NCBI RefSeq assembly: GCF_024628865.1
Contig: NZ_CP102384.1
Span: 1,747,001 to 1,811,000, forward strand
DNA length: 64,000 bases
From: Sphingopyxis sp. DBS4
GTDB taxonomy: Bacteria; Pseudomonadota; Alphaproteobacteria; Sphingomonadales; Sphingomonadaceae
Reading direction: 5' to 3'
Shown: in pieces, positions 20,632-32,643 of the stretch
Numbering within the stretch: the stretch's first letter is position 1
Layout: every line of letters starts with the position of its first letter
The notes under the pieces: model-generated
What the model saw: only the letters and a program-made list of their open reading frames with translations
What the model was told of the DNA's origin: nothing
The model's database searches: none
Position numbers and translations under genes: made by a program

Positions 20632-21450
20632 TCAAGCGTTGCGCAGCGCGCCCGCGACCAGTTTCTGCAGCTTGCTATGCACCGCGCCGCTGCCCGCGAT
20701 ATATTCGCTGCGCTCGATCGCACGGTCGCCGCCACGGAAGTCGCTGACGAAACCGCCCGCTTCGCGCACCAGCAATATGCCGGCGGCGACGTCCCAGATG
20801 TTGAGGTCGCTTTCCCAGAAACCGTCGAAACGCCCCGCCGCAACCCAGGCGAGGTCGAGGCTCGCAGCACCGAAGCGGCGGATTCCGGCAACCTCGGGCG
20901 CGACCGCGCCGAAGATGCGGCTCCACTGCGCCATGTCGCCATGCCCCATGAACGGGATGCCGGTCGCGATCAGGCATTCGTTGAGATGGCGGCGCGACGC
21001 GACACGCAGGCGCCGGTCGTGCAGCCATGCGCCGCGGCCTCGCTCGGCCCAATAGCTTTCGTCAGTCACCGGCTGATAGATCAGCGCTGCGGTGACGTCG
21101 CCCCAGCCGCCGCCGAGCTTCGGTTCCTGCACCGCGATCGAGATCGCGAATTGCGGAATCGCGTGGAGGAAGTTCGAGGTGCCGTCGAGCGGGTCGATGA
21201 TGAAGCGCGGTTTGCCCGGCTCGCCCTCGATCTCGCCGGCTTCTTCCATCAGGAAGCCCCAGCCCGGACGCGCGTGAGTCAGCTCGTCGTAAAGCGTGCG
21301 CTCGGCGGCCTGATCAGCCTTCGACACGAAGTCGGCGGGTCCCTTCTGCGAGACCTGAAGATGCTCGATCTCGCCGAAGTCGCGGCGCAGCTTGGTGCCG
21401 GCCTTGCGCGCGGCGCGTTCCATGACGGTGATGATGCCGGATACGGCCAT
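20632..21450 (-). CDS. suhB: Inositol monophosphatase family protein
   Basis: Mg-dependent phosphatase of the IMPase/SuhB family, 272 aa, cytoplasmic. Metal-site motifs are visible: EEAGE near residue 70, IDPLDGTSNF (DPLDGT) near 87-92, and the C-terminal WDVAAG. Substrate could be inositol-1-phosphate or a related sugar phosphate. The suhB name follows common usage and is not proof of the ribosome-biogenesis role known in E. coli. Confidence 0.9.
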   Translation of the reverse strand: MAVSGIITVMERAARKAGTKLRRDFGEIEHLQVSQKGPADFVSKADQAAERTLYDELTHARPGWGFLMEEAGEIEGEPGKPRFIIDPLDGTSNFLHAIPQFAISIAVQEPKLGGGWGDVTAALIYQPVTDESYWAERGRGAWLHDRRLRVASRRHLNECLIATGIPFMGHGDMAQWSRIFGAVAPEVAGIRRFGAASLDLAWVAAGRFDGFWESDLNIWDVAAGILLVREAGGFVSDFRGGDRAIERSEYIAGSGAVHSKLQKLVAGALRNA

Positions 21451-21467
21451 TTGCTTTCCTCCAACAC

Positions 21468-21541
21468 GTCATCCCAGCGAAAGCTGGGATCGCTGTCGGC
21501 AACGTAAAACGCTAGCGGCCCCAGCTTTCGCCGAGGCGACG
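21468..21541. repeat. REP-like repeat between efp and the IMPase gene
   Basis: Begins CGTCATCCCAGCGAAAGCTGG, a perfect hairpin (ATCCCAGC-GAA-GCTGGGAT). It ends with a diverged arm CCAGCTTTCGCC followed by GAGGCGACG. This is the GTCATCCC-type variant also seen at 57945-58022. Confidence 0.75.
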
Positions 21542-21545
21542 AAAA

Positions 21546-22109
21546 TCAATCCGCGCGGCGGACATATTCGCGGTCATAGACATTGACCACGATGCGGGTG
21601 CCGCTGGTGATGTGCGGCGGCACCATCACGCGCACTCCATTGTCGAGGATCGCGGGCTTGTACGACGACGAGGCCGTCTGCCCCTTCACCACCGCGTCGG
21701 CCTCGACGATCGTCGCTTCGATCTGCTCGGGCAGTTCGACCGAAATCGGGCGTTCTTCCCACAGTTCGAGCACGACTTCCATGCCGTCCTGCAGGAACTC
21801 ATGCGCGTCACCGACGACCTCCTTCGAGATGTTGATCTGCTCGAACGTGTCCTTGTCCATGAAGACGAGATCGTCGCCTTCGGCATAAAGATACTGGAAA
21901 TCCTTGGTGTCGAGACGGATCTTCTCGACCGTGTCGGCGCTGCGGAAGCGGTTGTTGAGCTTGCGCCCGTCGATGAGGTTCTTGGCTTCGACCTGCATAT
22001 AGGCGCCGCCCTTGCCCGGCTGGGTGTGCTGGATCTTGGTGACCTTCCAGATGCCGCCTTCATATTCGATAATATTGCCGGGACGGATTTCAACGCCGGT
22101 GATTTTCAT
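21546..22109 (-). CDS. efp: Elongation factor P
   Basis: Relieves ribosome stalling at polyproline, 187 aa. It has three OB-like domains. The tip loop reads [11 protein letters not shown] with the modifiable lysine at position 33 (equivalent to E. coli Lys34). The C-terminal signature [20 protein letters not shown] is intact. The start [12 protein letters not shown] matches the family; upstream open codons are spurious. No EpmA or EpmB gene lies nearby. Confidence 0.96.
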   Translation of the reverse strand: MKITGVEIRPGNIIEYEGGIWKVTKIQHTQPGKGGAYMQVEAKNLIDGRKLNNRFRSADTVEKIRLDTKDFQYLYAEGDDLVFMDKDTFEQINISKEVVGDAHEFLQDGMEVVLELWEERPISVELPEQIEATIVEADAVVKGQTASSSYKPAILDNGVRVMVPPHITSGTRIVVNVYDREYVRRAD

Positions 22110-22217
22110 CGCGCACACTCGCTTCAACAAGGATGGAAAGAGCCGCCGGCGCGCGTAGCCGCACACCGGTTCAGGAGCGCGCCCTTAGCGGCGGACGCGG
22201 CGGAGGGCAAGCGGTGC

Positions 22218-24185
22218 TTATTCGGCGGGCGTCGCGTCGATCCGCCGACGCGTCCGCGCATAAGCGAACCAGCCGAGCGCCGCGAGCAGGCCGAGGCCGA
22301 TGAATTCGGACGCCGTCCCGAACCCGTCGCCGACGATCGCGAGGCGGTCCGCGTCGCCAACCGCGGCCACCGTGCCCGCGAACACCAGCCCGTAAAGGCT
22401 GTCGCCGACCACCAGCCCGGTCGCCAGCAGAACGCCCATCCGCCGCCCGAATTCGGGGCGGCTCGTCTTGTCCGACATGCGGTTCCAGAAATGGCCGATC
22501 ACCGTGCCGATGATTGTCGGCAAGGTCACCGACATCGGCAGATACATGCCCATCGCAACGGCGAGCGGCGGCAGCCGCGTCCTGCCCGCCCGGCCCAGCC
22601 CTTCGTCGAGGAGGATCGCACCGACACCGATCACGGCGCCCAAGCCAACCAGATCCCAACGCAGCGTTCCACCGAGCACGCCTTGCGCGATCGATGCGAT
22701 CAGCGACGCCTGCGGCGCCGCGAGGGCATTCGGTCCGGCCCCGGGGGCACCGGCGAAACCGAATGCGGTGTTGAGCAGATCGAGCACCGGCGGGATGATG
22801 AACGACCCCGCCAGCACCCCCAGGATCAACGCGACCTGCTGCTTCCACGGTGTCGATCCGACCAACTGGCCGGTCTTCAGGTCCTGGAGATTGTCGTTGG
22901 CAACGATGCCGATCCCGAACACGAAAGCGGTCACGAACAGCGCAAAGGCGATCAGCGGCGCGCGATCCCCCGCCGCCACGTCACCGCCAAACACCGCAGC
23001 AACCAGCACCGCGGCGATCAGGATGGACAGGATGCCAATCCCCGACACCGGGCTGTTCGAGGTTCCGACCAGCCCCGCCATATATCCCGTGACCACCGCG
23101 GTCGCGACGCCGACCACCAGAATGAACAGCAAGGCGAGCAACAGGGCCGAGCCAGTATGCCCCGCCAGCGGGCCGCCCTGCACGAAATTCCACAGCAAAA
23201 GTCCGATAGGGATGAACAGCGCCAGGCTGACTCCGCCGACGATTTTCCCCGGCATGTCGCGCTCGGTCAGGTCGAGCACCCGCCCGGCCTGGCGCGCCCG
23301 CGCCGCTTCCGCGATTCCCTTGAGGCCGGCGATGATGCTGCCGCTGATCCGAATCAGCGCCCAGATCGCTGCGACCGCAATCGCGCCGGCACCGACGAAA
23401 CGCACCTCCTGGCTGAACACCGCGCCGACGATATCGTCGGCCGCGCCAAGCTTTCCGGCGCTGAGCCACGGAAGCAACACAAACCAGGAAATCGCCGCGC
23501 CGATCGCCATCGCGATCCCCGTCGCCAGCCCGATCAGATGCCCGACGCCGATCAGCCCCAGCGACATGGTGCCCGCGACGCCGCTCACTCCGGCGCCGAG
23601 CTTGAAGTTCTTGGCGACCTCGCCCGCCGCTACCTTGAGCGCTGTCATCACGCCATAGAAGGCGGCGACCAGCGCGCCGAGAATGATCGTCGAAAGGCCG
23701 AGCCGATTCTCGCGCGCGCCTTCGTCCCCCGCCATGCCGACACGCAGAATCTCGGCGCCCGCAACGCCCTCCGGATAGGGAAGGTCCGAATTGATCACCA
23801 GCGCGCGGCGCAGCGGCACCGACAGCATCACCCCCAGCACCCCGCCCGCCGCGCAGGTCAGCATCGTCGTCCAATAGGGAAAATTCGTCCACCAGCCGAC
23901 GATGACCAGGCCGGGAAGGATGAAGATCATCGTTGCCACGGCGCCCGCCGCGCTTCCGATCGTCTGGACGATGTTGTTTTCGACCATGTTTGATCCGCCG
24001 AGCGTTCGCAGCACCGCCATCGAGATCACCGCCGCGGGAATCGCGGTCGAAAAGGTCAAGCCGACGCGCAACCCGAAATAGACGTTCGCCGCCGTGAACA
24101 GAAACGTCAGCAATCCGCCGAGTATGATCGCGCGCAGCGTCAGTTCGCGCATCGCCGCGCTGCCGTGGTTCCCGTTGGTCATCAT
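22218..24185 (-). CDS. OPT family oligopeptide transporter
   Basis: Proton-coupled inner-membrane transporter of the OPT/YSL superfamily, 655 aa with about 15 hydrophobic segments. Family features include NVYFGLRVGLTFSTAIPAAV near the N-terminus, NNIVQTIGSAAGAVA, LPYPEGVAGAEIL, and NDNLQDLKTGQLVGSTPWKQQ. The ATG at 24185 has GAGGGAG five bases upstream; codons further up fall in non-coding repeat DNA. Substrate may be peptides or metal chelates and cannot be told from sequence. Confidence 0.92.
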   Translation of the reverse strand: MMTNGNHGSAAMRELTLRAIILGGLLTFLFTAANVYFGLRVGLTFSTAIPAAVISMAVLRTLGGSNMVENNIVQTIGSAAGAVATMIFILPGLVIVGWWTNFPYWTTMLTCAAGGVLGVMLSVPLRRALVINSDLPYPEGVAGAEILRVGMAGDEGARENRLGLSTIILGALVAAFYGVMTALKVAAGEVAKNFKLGAGVSGVAGTMSLGLIGVGHLIGLATGIAMAIGAAISWFVLLPWLSAGKLGAADDIVGAVFSQEVRFVGAGAIAVAAIWALIRISGSIIAGLKGIAEAARARQAGRVLDLTERDMPGKIVGGVSLALFIPIGLLLWNFVQGGPLAGHTGSALLLALLFILVVGVATAVVTGYMAGLVGTSNSPVSGIGILSILIAAVLVAAVFGGDVAAGDRAPLIAFALFVTAFVFGIGIVANDNLQDLKTGQLVGSTPWKQQVALILGVLAGSFIIPPVLDLLNTAFGFAGAPGAGPNALAAPQASLIASIAQGVLGGTLRWDLVGLGAVIGVGAILLDEGLGRAGRTRLPPLAVAMGMYLPMSVTLPTIIGTVIGHFWNRMSDKTSRPEFGRRMGVLLATGLVVGDSLYGLVFAGTVAAVGDADRLAIVGDGFGTASEFIGLGLLAALGWFAYARTRRRIDATPAE

Positions 24186-24605
24186 GGTCTCCCTCGCCGC
24201 AACCTGTCGCGGGCGGCGCGCTTCGAGGCAAGCGAAAAGGCGACGAACCGAAGCGGATTTGACGCATCGATCCAATATATCCGCCAGCCCGCGATTCATA
24301 AGGCGCGCATGACGAGCATCGATCTTCCCGACCGGGCCCCGCCCCGCACGCCGCCAAAGCCGGCCCGGCGCCCCACGCCCTGCGCCGGCCTGTTCGGATG
24401 GCGCAAAGGCGACAATGACAAGTCCGGTAAGGTGTCCGAACGCGGGCATCCGCTGGCCTAATTCCCTCTCCTTACCCGCGCACTCCCTCTCGTCACCCCC
24501 GCGCAGGCGGGGGGCCAGCTTTCTTGACCGTTTGGTTCTGCGCAAACGATGGTGAAGAAAAGAAAATAGCTTGGCCCCCGCCTTCGCAGGGGCGACGGGG
24601 GAGTT
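24186..24605. other. 420-bp gap between the OPT gene and the M23 peptidase gene
   Basis: Holds the leader of the OPT gene, with a possible weak promoter on the minus strand (CTTATG at 24102 after the reading 24302-24297, 17-base spacer, TATATT at 24279-24274), and the repeat at 24491-24597. A plus-strand frame of 50 codons (24309-24461, MTSIDLPDRAPP...) is open but has a poor ribosome site and Pro/Arg-rich content. I do not call it a gene. Confidence 0.5.
24491..24597. repeat. REP-like inverted repeat
   Basis: Left arm starts CGTCACCCCCGCGCAGGCGG and runs to CCAGCTT. The right arm (from AGCTTGGCCCCCGCC) ends CGCAGGGGCGACG. They are reverse complements with few mismatches, about 45 bp apart. 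It is the same type as 17907-17985. Confidence 0.8.
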
Positions 24606-25130
24606 TCACGGATTTCGCACTTGGCGAAGCCGCCGTTTTCCCGTCAGCAGCGGATAGGGATTGATCGGCTCGCCATCCTGCCAGCCGCTTCCCGGCACGG
24701 TGGCAAGCATCTGGAAATGCAGGTGCGGAAAGGACGGGTCGGCATTACCGCTTGCCCCGACCGTGCCGATCACCTGCCCGCGCTTGACCGCCTGCCCCTC
24801 GGCATGGCCGCGGCGATAGCCCTGCAGATGCGCATAATAGAGGATCAGCCGTCCGTCCGCCGAGCGCTGATAGATGGTGAGTCCACCGCGTTTCGACGCG
24901 AACAGCTTTTCGATCCGCCCGTCCATCGCCGCAAGCACGGGTGTGCCGAGCGGCGCCTGAATGTCGATCGCATGGTGAATGCGTCCTCCAGCGCGGTCTT
25001 TGTCCCAGCTATCGACGAGATTCGACGCGCGCATCCCCTCGACCGGGATGATGATGTCGGGTTCGGGCGCAGCTCCGATCGTGGCGAAAGCGGCCACGGC
25101 GCAGAAAAGCCTGAGCCCGGTCCCCGTCAC
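24606..25130 (-). CDS. Exported M23 (LytM-type) peptidase
   Basis: A 174-aa protein with a signal peptide ([21 protein letters not shown]) and one LytM/M23 domain. The zinc-binding motif HHAIDI, then YYAHLQGY and PHLHFQM, supply the His/Asp ligands, so it should be an active periplasmic peptidoglycan endopeptidase. It has no coiled-coil or LysM part. It overlaps the thiE stop by 4 bp and so is co-transcribed with it. Confidence 0.9.
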   Translation of the reverse strand: MTGTGLRLFCAVAAFATIGAAPEPDIIIPVEGMRASNLVDSWDKDRAGGRIHHAIDIQAPLGTPVLAAMDGRIEKLFASKRGGLTIYQRSADGRLILYYAHLQGYRRGHAEGQAVKRGQVIGTVGASGNADPSFPHLHFQMLATVPGSGWQDGEPINPYPLLTGKRRLRQVRNP

Positions 25131-25753
25131 CCCGCCATCAGCTTATCGAACATCCGTACCGCTGCCGCCGGGCCCTCGGGATGCGCCCAAACGCCGCCCG
25201 AAACCGCGAGGAAATCCGCGCCGGCCTCAACCAGCGCCTTGGCATTGTCGACGGTGATCCCGCCGATCGCGACGCAGGGCAGTTCGAACAATCCCTGCCA
25301 CCATGTTAAAATTTCAGGGTCGGCCTGATGCTCGACCGCCTTGGTCGTCGTCGGAAAAAAGGCGCCGAACGCGACATAGTCCGCCCCTGCCTCGCCCGCT
25401 TCCATCGCAAGATGGCGGCTGTCGTGGCAGGTCACGCCGATCTGCGCGCCCGGCCCGAGCAGGCGCCGCGCCTCCTGCGGATCGCCGTCGCCCTGCCCCA
25501 GATGGACGCCATCGGCGCCGAGCCGCTTCGCGAGCGCCATATCGTCGTTGACGATGAAGGCGGTATCGTGCGCGGCGCAAATCGCCTGCAACGGCTCGGC
25601 GAGCCGCGCCGCCTCGTGCTGGCTCACATCCTTGACGCGGAACTGGAACGCCGCGACCGGCGCGGCGGACAGCGCTTCCTCGAGTTTCGCGGGAAAACCG
25701 CCGCCGACGTCGAGCGGCGAGATCAGGTAAAGCTGGCAGGCTGGCGTGGTCAT
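25127..25753 (-). CDS. thiE: Thiamine phosphate synthase
   Basis: Joins the thiazole and pyrimidine halves of thiamine, a cytoplasmic TIM barrel of 208 aa. It shows [31 protein letters not shown] with the diphosphate site, and the C-terminal AIGGI and VSGGVW. No TPP riboswitch is visible in the 35 bases before the start. Some sphingomonad copies use this sequence type as a second ThiE; other thi genes are not in the window. Confidence 0.92.
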   Translation of the reverse strand: MTTPACQLYLISPLDVGGGFPAKLEEALSAAPVAAFQFRVKDVSQHEAARLAEPLQAICAAHDTAFIVNDDMALAKRLGADGVHLGQGDGDPQEARRLLGPGAQIGVTCHDSRHLAMEAGEAGADYVAFGAFFPTTTKAVEHQADPEILTWWQGLFELPCVAIGGITVDNAKALVEAGADFLAVSGGVWAHPEGPAAAVRMFDKLMAG

Positions 25754-25788
25754 GGCGGGTTCATAGCGATGCGGCGATTATCCCGCAA

Positions 25789-26190
25789 ATGCAGAACATG
25801 CCGCGCCTTGCCCTGCCCGCCCTCACCGCCGCTCTCATGCTGTCGGCCTGCGCCACGACCCGCGAGCAGGCGCCGTTGCCCGACGGCAGCAACGTCGCGC
25901 TAGGCCAGCGCGCGTATGTCGACGGCCCGATCGTCCAGCCGGTGAAGCTGCTGGAGGACAGCCGCTGCCCGATGAACGCACGCTGCATCTGGGCGGGCCG
26001 CGTGCGGCTGCAAATGGTCTGGATTCGCGGCAATGGCGAGAGGCAGCCGTTTGAGGTAACCCTCGGCGAACCCGCCCGCCTCGCCGACGGCACGATCACG
26101 CTCGAATCGGCGCGCCCGGCAAAACGCACCGGCGATGCGATCAGGCCGGAGGATTATCGCTTCTCGTTCCGCTTCATGGGTGGATTGTAG
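25789..26190 (+). CDS. Putative lipoprotein
   Basis: A 133-aa protein with signal peptide and lipobox LSAC near residue 20, so it is anchored in a membrane. The rest has two cysteines (SRCPMNARCIW) and a beta-rich pattern. This CPxxxxCIWAG arrangement recurs in small alphaproteobacterial proteins of unknown function. A second in-frame ATG at 25798 is equally possible. It is divergent from thiE and convergent with the next gene, with directly abutting stops. Confidence 0.7.
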   Translation: MQNMPRLALPALTAALMLSACATTREQAPLPDGSNVALGQRAYVDGPIVQPVKLLEDSRCPMNARCIWAGRVRLQMVWIRGNGERQPFEVTLGEPARLADGTITLESARPAKRTGDAIRPEDYRFSFRFMGGL

Positions 26191-26472
26191 TCAGACTACC
26201 GCTCCGTCGTCGCCTTTAACGGTTATTCCGTCGCTCGGCGACCACTCCGCCTTTTCCGGGGCCGAAGGGGCCGGCGCGAGGACAGCCAATATTGCCTCTT
26301 TAGCGTGCAGAACCATTCCACCGACAAAGAGATAACCGCCAACTGCGATCAGGTTGGACTTATCATTGAGCAAGCCGATATTCAGCGTATCGCTATAGGT
26401 CGGCGCCCCGCTTTGGAAAAAGCCGATCGCCATAAGAACCGCTCCAATAACCGCCAGTATGATCCCCATCAT
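26191..26472 (-). CDS. Small membrane protein of unknown function
   Basis: A 93-aa protein starting MMGIILAVIGAVLMAIGFFQ, with two hydrophobic helices (about 3-20 and 42-70) and a hydrophilic acidic tail. The second helix region contains YLFVGGMVLHAKEAI. The 282 bp are less GC-rich than neighbours. The ATG at 26472 is used because the 20 codons above it are Trp/Arg-rich and include a G-run. There is no family assignment. Confidence 0.6.
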   Translation of the reverse strand: MMGIILAVIGAVLMAIGFFQSGAPTYSDTLNIGLLNDKSNLIAVGGYLFVGGMVLHAKEAILAVLAPAPSAPEKAEWSPSDGITVKGDDGAVV

Positions 26473-26528
26473 GCCCCCCCAAAATCGAACGCAGTACCAC
26501 GATATCGTGCGCCCAGCCGGGAGAAACG

Positions 26529-27185
26529 TCAACGCACCCGCGCCAGCACGAATCCGTCCCAGCCCTTCGCCCCCACCGTCTGGATCGCGGTCGCGTCGAG
26601 CCGCGGATCGGCGCTCAGCCGGTCGAACAATGTGCGCGTGCCCGCAATCCGCTCGTCGCCGCTATTCGCGTCGAGCACGCCGCCTTCGCGCACGACATTG
26701 TCGACGATGATCGTCGTGCCGCTGCGCCCGAGCCGGATCGCCTCGTCCACATAAAGGGCGTTGTTCTGCTTGTCGGCGTCGATGAAGACAAAATCGAACG
26801 GCGCGCCCATCGCCATCGCGGCCAGGCTGTCGGCGGCCGGGCCGACACGGATGTCGACCTTGTCGGCGACGCCCGCCCGTTCGAGATTCGCGCGCGCCAC
26901 CGCCGCATGATGCGCCTCGAGTTCGAGCGTTACCAGCGCGCCACCTTGAGGCAGCGCCCGCGCGAGCCAGATCGTCGAATAGCCGCCGAGCGTCCCGACT
27001 TCGAGGATGTAATTCGCGCCCACGGTCTGCGCGAGCAGGAACAGCATCTTGCCCTGCGCCGCCGACACATCGATCGGCGGCAAGCCCTGTGCCGCATTAT
27101 TGGCAAGCGCGGCGGCAAGCGCATCGTCGTCGCCGAGCAGTTTCCCGGCGATATAATCGTCGACGGCTTGCCAGCCAGCAGCCAT
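26529..27185 (-). CDS. SAM-dependent O-methyltransferase (CCoAOMT type)
   Basis: Class I methyltransferase of the Methyltransf_3 family, 218 aa. SAM motif I is EVGTLGGYSTIWLA at about residues 62-75. FVFIDADKQNN supplies the metal-site Asp, and IIVDNVVREG follows. It is likely a catechol or caffeoyl-CoA-like O-methyltransferase; substrate is unknown. The ATG shares a base with the fba stop (TAATG), tying it to the glycolytic operon without an obvious metabolic link. Confidence 0.88.
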   Translation of the reverse strand: MAAGWQAVDDYIAGKLLGDDDALAAALANNAAQGLPPIDVSAAQGKMLFLLAQTVGANYILEVGTLGGYSTIWLARALPQGGALVTLELEAHHAAVARANLERAGVADKVDIRVGPAADSLAAMAMGAPFDFVFIDADKQNNALYVDEAIRLGRSGTTIIVDNVVREGGVLDANSGDERIAGTRTLFDRLSADPRLDATAIQTVGAKGWDGFVLARVR

Positions 27186-28075
27186 TACGCGACCGAGGCC
27201 GCGTGAATCTCGTCGATCGCGCCGCCGAGCGAGGCGTTGAACTCGTCGTCGCTCATCTGGTGGCGGAGATCTTCGAGCAAGGCGCGGCTGAAGCTCGCGA
27301 TGATACCCGGGTTCTTCGCCAGTTCGGCGCAGGCTTCGGGCCGCGCGAAGCCGCCCGACAGTGCGACGACGCGCAGCACCTTCGGATGATCGACGAGCGG
27401 CTGGAACAGGCCCGATTCGGTCGGGAGCGACAGCTTGAGCATCACCGGCGCGCCGTCCCACGCGTCGAGTTCGGCCAGCATTTCCTGAAGCAGCAGGCGG
27501 TCGGCGGCATCGCGCTCGGCGCTCTTGATGTTCACTTCGGGTTCGATGATCGGAACCAGACCGTGCGCGGCGATGCGCTTCGCCTCGGCGAACTGCTGCC
27601 GCGCGATCGCCTTGATCCCCGCCGGATTGGCGAGGTTGACGACGCTGCGCATCTTGGTGCCGAACACGCCCTTGGCGACCGCGCGGTCGCACAGCGCGTC
27701 GAGGTCGGGCATCGGCTTCATGAGCTGGACGCCGTCGGCCTCGGCTTCGAGCCCCTTGTCGACCTTCAGAAAGGGAACGACGCCGCGTTCCCAGAGCAGC
27801 GCCGGAACCGGCTTGCCGCCTGCCTCGCCGTCCATTGTGCGCTCGAACAGGATCGCGCCGATCACCTTTTCACCGTTGAAGCAGGGCGCGGTGACGATGC
27901 GGCTGCGCATCGCGTGGATCAGGCCGAACATCTCCTCGTCGTTCGCATAGGCGTCTTCCTCGATGCCATAACCCTTCAATGCCTTCGGCGTCGAACCGCC
28001 GCTCTGATCGAGCGCGGCGATGAACCCCTGTCCCGATTTGATCTGGTCGAGCATGGCGGCATTGGCGGTGGTCAT
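27185..28075 (-). CDS. fba: Class I fructose-bisphosphate aldolase
   Basis: Cleaves fructose-1,6-bisphosphate by a Schiff-base lysine, 296 aa, the short bacterial class I form. It shows GFIAALDQSGGSTPKALKGYG at the N-terminus, LKVDKG, IIEPEVNI and LKLSLPT. The ATG at 28075 has GGAG seven bases upstream; a possible earlier start at 28096 is not needed. It lies in the operon tkt-gap-pgk-fba. Confidence 0.93.
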   Translation of the reverse strand: MTTANAAMLDQIKSGQGFIAALDQSGGSTPKALKGYGIEEDAYANDEEMFGLIHAMRSRIVTAPCFNGEKVIGAILFERTMDGEAGGKPVPALLWERGVVPFLKVDKGLEAEADGVQLMKPMPDLDALCDRAVAKGVFGTKMRSVVNLANPAGIKAIARQQFAEAKRIAAHGLVPIIEPEVNIKSAERDAADRLLLQEMLAELDAWDGAPVMLKLSLPTESGLFQPLVDHPKVLRVVALSGGFARPEACAELAKNPGIIASFSRALLEDLRHQMSDDEFNASLGGAIDEIHAASVA

Positions 28076-28153
28076 AACATCTCCGGTTGGTTGCATACGT
28101 ATGTTGCGGCGCGCATAGCCCCCCGGCGAGCGGGAAGCAAATACGCGGAAAAA

Positions 28154-29350
28154 TCAGGCCTTGAGCGCGTCCACGCCTGGCAGTGGCTTGCCTTCCATCC
28201 ATTCGAGGAAAGCGCCGCCCGCCGTCGAGACGAAAGTGAAATCGCCGGCGACCCCGGCGTGGTTGAGCGCCGCGACGGTATCGCCGCCGCCCGCGACCGA
28301 AATCAGCGAGCCTTCGCGGGTCAGCGCTGCGGCGGTCTTCGCCAGCGCGACCGTCGCAGTGTCGAAGGGCGGCGTCTCGAATGCGCCGAGCGGGCCGTTC
28401 CACACCAAAGTCCGGCAATTCTTGAGCACGTCGGCAAGCGCCTCGACCGCGGCAGGGCCGACGTCGAGGATCATCTCGTCGGCCGCGACCTCATGCACGT
28501 TGACGGTGCGCGTCGGCGGATTGGGCGCGAACTCTTTCGCGACCACGACGTCATAGGGCAAATGGATCGTGCAGCCCGCGGCATCGGCGGCGTCGAAGAT
28601 CGCGTTGGCGGTATCGACGAGGTCATGCTCGCACAGCGACTTGCCGACGTCGACCCCGCGCGCGGCGAGGAAGGTGTTCGCCATACCGCCGCCGATGATC
28701 AGATGATCGACCTTGCCGACGAGATTGCGCAGCACGTCGATCTTGCTCGACACCTTCGCGCCGCCGACCACCGCGGCGACCGGATGCACCGGATTGCCGA
28801 GCGCGGCGTCGAGCGCGTTAAGCTCGGCTTCCATCGCGCGGCCCGCATAAGCCGGAAGCCGGTGCGCGATGCCTTCGGTCGAGCCGTGCGCGCGGTGCGC
28901 GGCAGAGAAGGCGTCGTCGACATAAAGGTCGCCGACCTCGGCGAGCGCATCGGCGAAGGCAGGATCGTTCTTTTCCTCACCCGCGTGAAAGCGCGTATTT
29001 TCGAGCACCGCGACATCGCCCGGCGCGAGCACCGCGACTCCCGCCTTCGCGCCTTCGCCGATGCAGTCGGGGATAAACATCACCGAATGGCCGAGCACGT
29101 CGGCGACCCCGTCGATGACGAGGCTCAGCGACTGGGTCGGGTTCTTCGCGCCCTTCGGCCGTCCGAAATGCGCGAGCAGCAGCACGATCGCGCCCTTGTC
29201 CGACAATTCGCGGATCGTCGGCATCGCCGCGCGAATCCGCGTATCGTCAGCGACCGCGCCGTCGGACATCGGGACATTGAGGTCGACGCGGACCAGCACA
29301 CGTTTGCCAGTGACGTCGCCGATGTCGTCGAGAGTCTTGAAGCTGCTCAT
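28154..29350 (-). CDS. pgk: Phosphoglycerate kinase
   Basis: Glycolytic kinase of two domains, 398 aa, normal length. It shows RVDLNVPM near residue 22, the [11 protein letters not shown] segment, [14 protein letters not shown], and the ATP-site [13 protein letters not shown] near the C-terminus. It is separated from gap by a REP-like element of about 100 bp and from fba by 78 bp. Confidence 0.97.
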   Translation of the reverse strand: MSSFKTLDDIGDVTGKRVLVRVDLNVPMSDGAVADDTRIRAAMPTIRELSDKGAIVLLLAHFGRPKGAKNPTQSLSLVIDGVADVLGHSVMFIPDCIGEGAKAGVAVLAPGDVAVLENTRFHAGEEKNDPAFADALAEVGDLYVDDAFSAAHRAHGSTEGIAHRLPAYAGRAMEAELNALDAALGNPVHPVAAVVGGAKVSSKIDVLRNLVGKVDHLIIGGGMANTFLAARGVDVGKSLCEHDLVDTANAIFDAADAAGCTIHLPYDVVVAKEFAPNPPTRTVNVHEVAADEMILDVGPAAVEALADVLKNCRTLVWNGPLGAFETPPFDTATVALAKTAAALTREGSLISVAGGGDTVAALNHAGVAGDFTFVSTAGGAFLEWMEGKPLPGVDALKA

Positions 29351-29370
29351 CCTAACTCCGATCGAATGTG

Positions 29371-29470
29371 CCCCTGCGAAGGAAGGGGCCCATCTCCTAT
29401 GCTCTCCTTGCCCGCCATCGGCCGTTCGCGAATCGATATGGCCGATGATGGGCCCCTGCCTTCGCAGGGG
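29371..29470. repeat. REP-like inverted repeat between pgk and gap
   Basis: Arms 29371-29394 (CCCCTGCGAAGGAAGGGGCC) and 29446-29470 are reverse complements with a nested inner stem (CATCGGCC/GGCCGATG). Being inside the glycolytic transcript, it may set different mRNA levels for gap and pgk; that role is inference. Confidence 0.8.
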
Positions 29471-29480
29471 CGCAGGCGGG

Positions 29481-30488
29481 TTAAAGGAACTTCGCGATCA
29501 CGCCCGCAGTGTCGATCATGCGGTTCGAGAAGCCCCATTCATTGTCGTACCAGCTGAGCACGCGCACCAGCTTGCCGTCGATCACCGCCGTTTCGAGGCT
29601 GTCGATGGTCGAGCTCGCCGCATTATGGTTGAAGTCGATCGAGACCAGCGGTTCCTCGGTATAGCCGAGCACGCCCTTCAGCGGGCCTTCGGCGGCCGCC
29701 TTGAGCACCGCGTTCACCTCTTCCGCAGTCGTGTCACGCGACGGCGTGAAGGTCAGATCCACCACCGAGACGTTCGGGGTCGGGACGCGGATCGACGACC
29801 CGTCGAGCTTGCCCTTCAGTTCGGGCAGGACGAGGCCGACGGCTACGGCCGCGCCGGTCGAGGTCGGGATCATCGACATCGCGGCGGCGCGGGCGCGACG
29901 CGGGTCGCTATGGATCTGGTCGAGAATCTTCTGGTCGTTGGTATAGGCGTGGATCGTGGTCATCAGCCCGCGCTCGATACCGATCGCCTCGTGCAGCACC
30001 TTGGCGAAGGGCGCGAGGCAGTTGGTGGTGCAGGACGCGTTCGAGATGATCAGATGATCGGCGGTGATCTGGTCGTCGTTGACGCCATAGACGACGGTCA
30101 GGTCGACTTCCTTGGCGGGAGCCGAGATCAGCACGCGCTTGGCACCGGCGTCGAGATGCTTCTGGCCGCCGGCCTTGTTGGTGAAGAAGCCCGTGCATTC
30201 CATCACGATGTCGATGCCGTTCGCGGCGTGCGGCAGCGCGGCGGGATCGCGCTCGGCGGTCACCTGGATGCGCTTGCCATTGATGATCAGATCGTTGCCA
30301 TCGACCTCGACGCTGCCATTGAACGCACCATGCACCGAGTCATGGCGAAGCAGACGGGCATTCGCCTTTGCATCGCCAAGATCGTTGATCGACACCAGTT
30401 CAAGGTCATGGTCGGTACGCTCCAATATGGCGCGCGCCACATTGCGGCCGATGCGTCCGAAACCGTTGATTGCGACTTTCACTGCCAT
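29481..30488 (-). CDS. gap: Glyceraldehyde-3-phosphate dehydrogenase, type I
   Basis: NAD-dependent glycolytic dehydrogenase, 335 aa. It shows the Rossmann motif [13 protein letters not shown] at the N-terminus, the catalytic [12 protein letters not shown] block near residue 150 and [13 protein letters not shown] near the end. The start [11 protein letters not shown] is set by the family N-terminus; upstream open codons are not conserved. Confidence 0.97.
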   Translation of the reverse strand: MAVKVAINGFGRIGRNVARAILERTDHDLELVSINDLGDAKANARLLRHDSVHGAFNGSVEVDGNDLIINGKRIQVTAERDPAALPHAANGIDIVMECTGFFTNKAGGQKHLDAGAKRVLISAPAKEVDLTVVYGVNDDQITADHLIISNASCTTNCLAPFAKVLHEAIGIERGLMTTIHAYTNDQKILDQIHSDPRRARAAAMSMIPTSTGAAVAVGLVLPELKGKLDGSSIRVPTPNVSVVDLTFTPSRDTTAEEVNAVLKAAAEGPLKGVLGYTEEPLVSIDFNHNAASSTIDSLETAVIDGKLVRVLSWYDNEWGFSNRMIDTAGVIAKFL

Positions 30489-30525
30489 GTCGGGGAGTCC
30501 TTTCTGCGGAGGAGGCGGTCGGTGC

Positions 30526-32493
<1,968 letters not shown>

Positions 32494-32643
32494 TGGTCCC
32501 CCGGAAAAGGATGTGAAGATGGCCGGATTCGGTGGGGACAGCCCTTCGCGATGGCGGGCGCAGGAGTCAACCGCCGCGGCACAAAATAGCAGCTATTTCG
32601 GCGCGGAGAGGCGATTGCACCCCATGTCCGGCGCTGCTAACCC

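Noticed and set aside
24309..24461. A 50-codon plus-strand frame between the OPT and M23 genes
   Set aside because: Poor ribosome site, Pro/Arg-rich start and no similarity I can name; it lies in a leader region next to a repeat.
25754..25790. Possible TPP riboswitch before thiE
   Set aside because: Only about 35 bases separate thiE from the divergent gene, too short for a THI element, and no CTGAGA-type core is seen.
27185..28075. A class II or FbaB-type aldolase call
   Set aside because: The N-terminal ALDQSGGSTPKALKGYG and the LKLSLPT block fit the short bacterial class I family, with no zinc-site histidines of class II.
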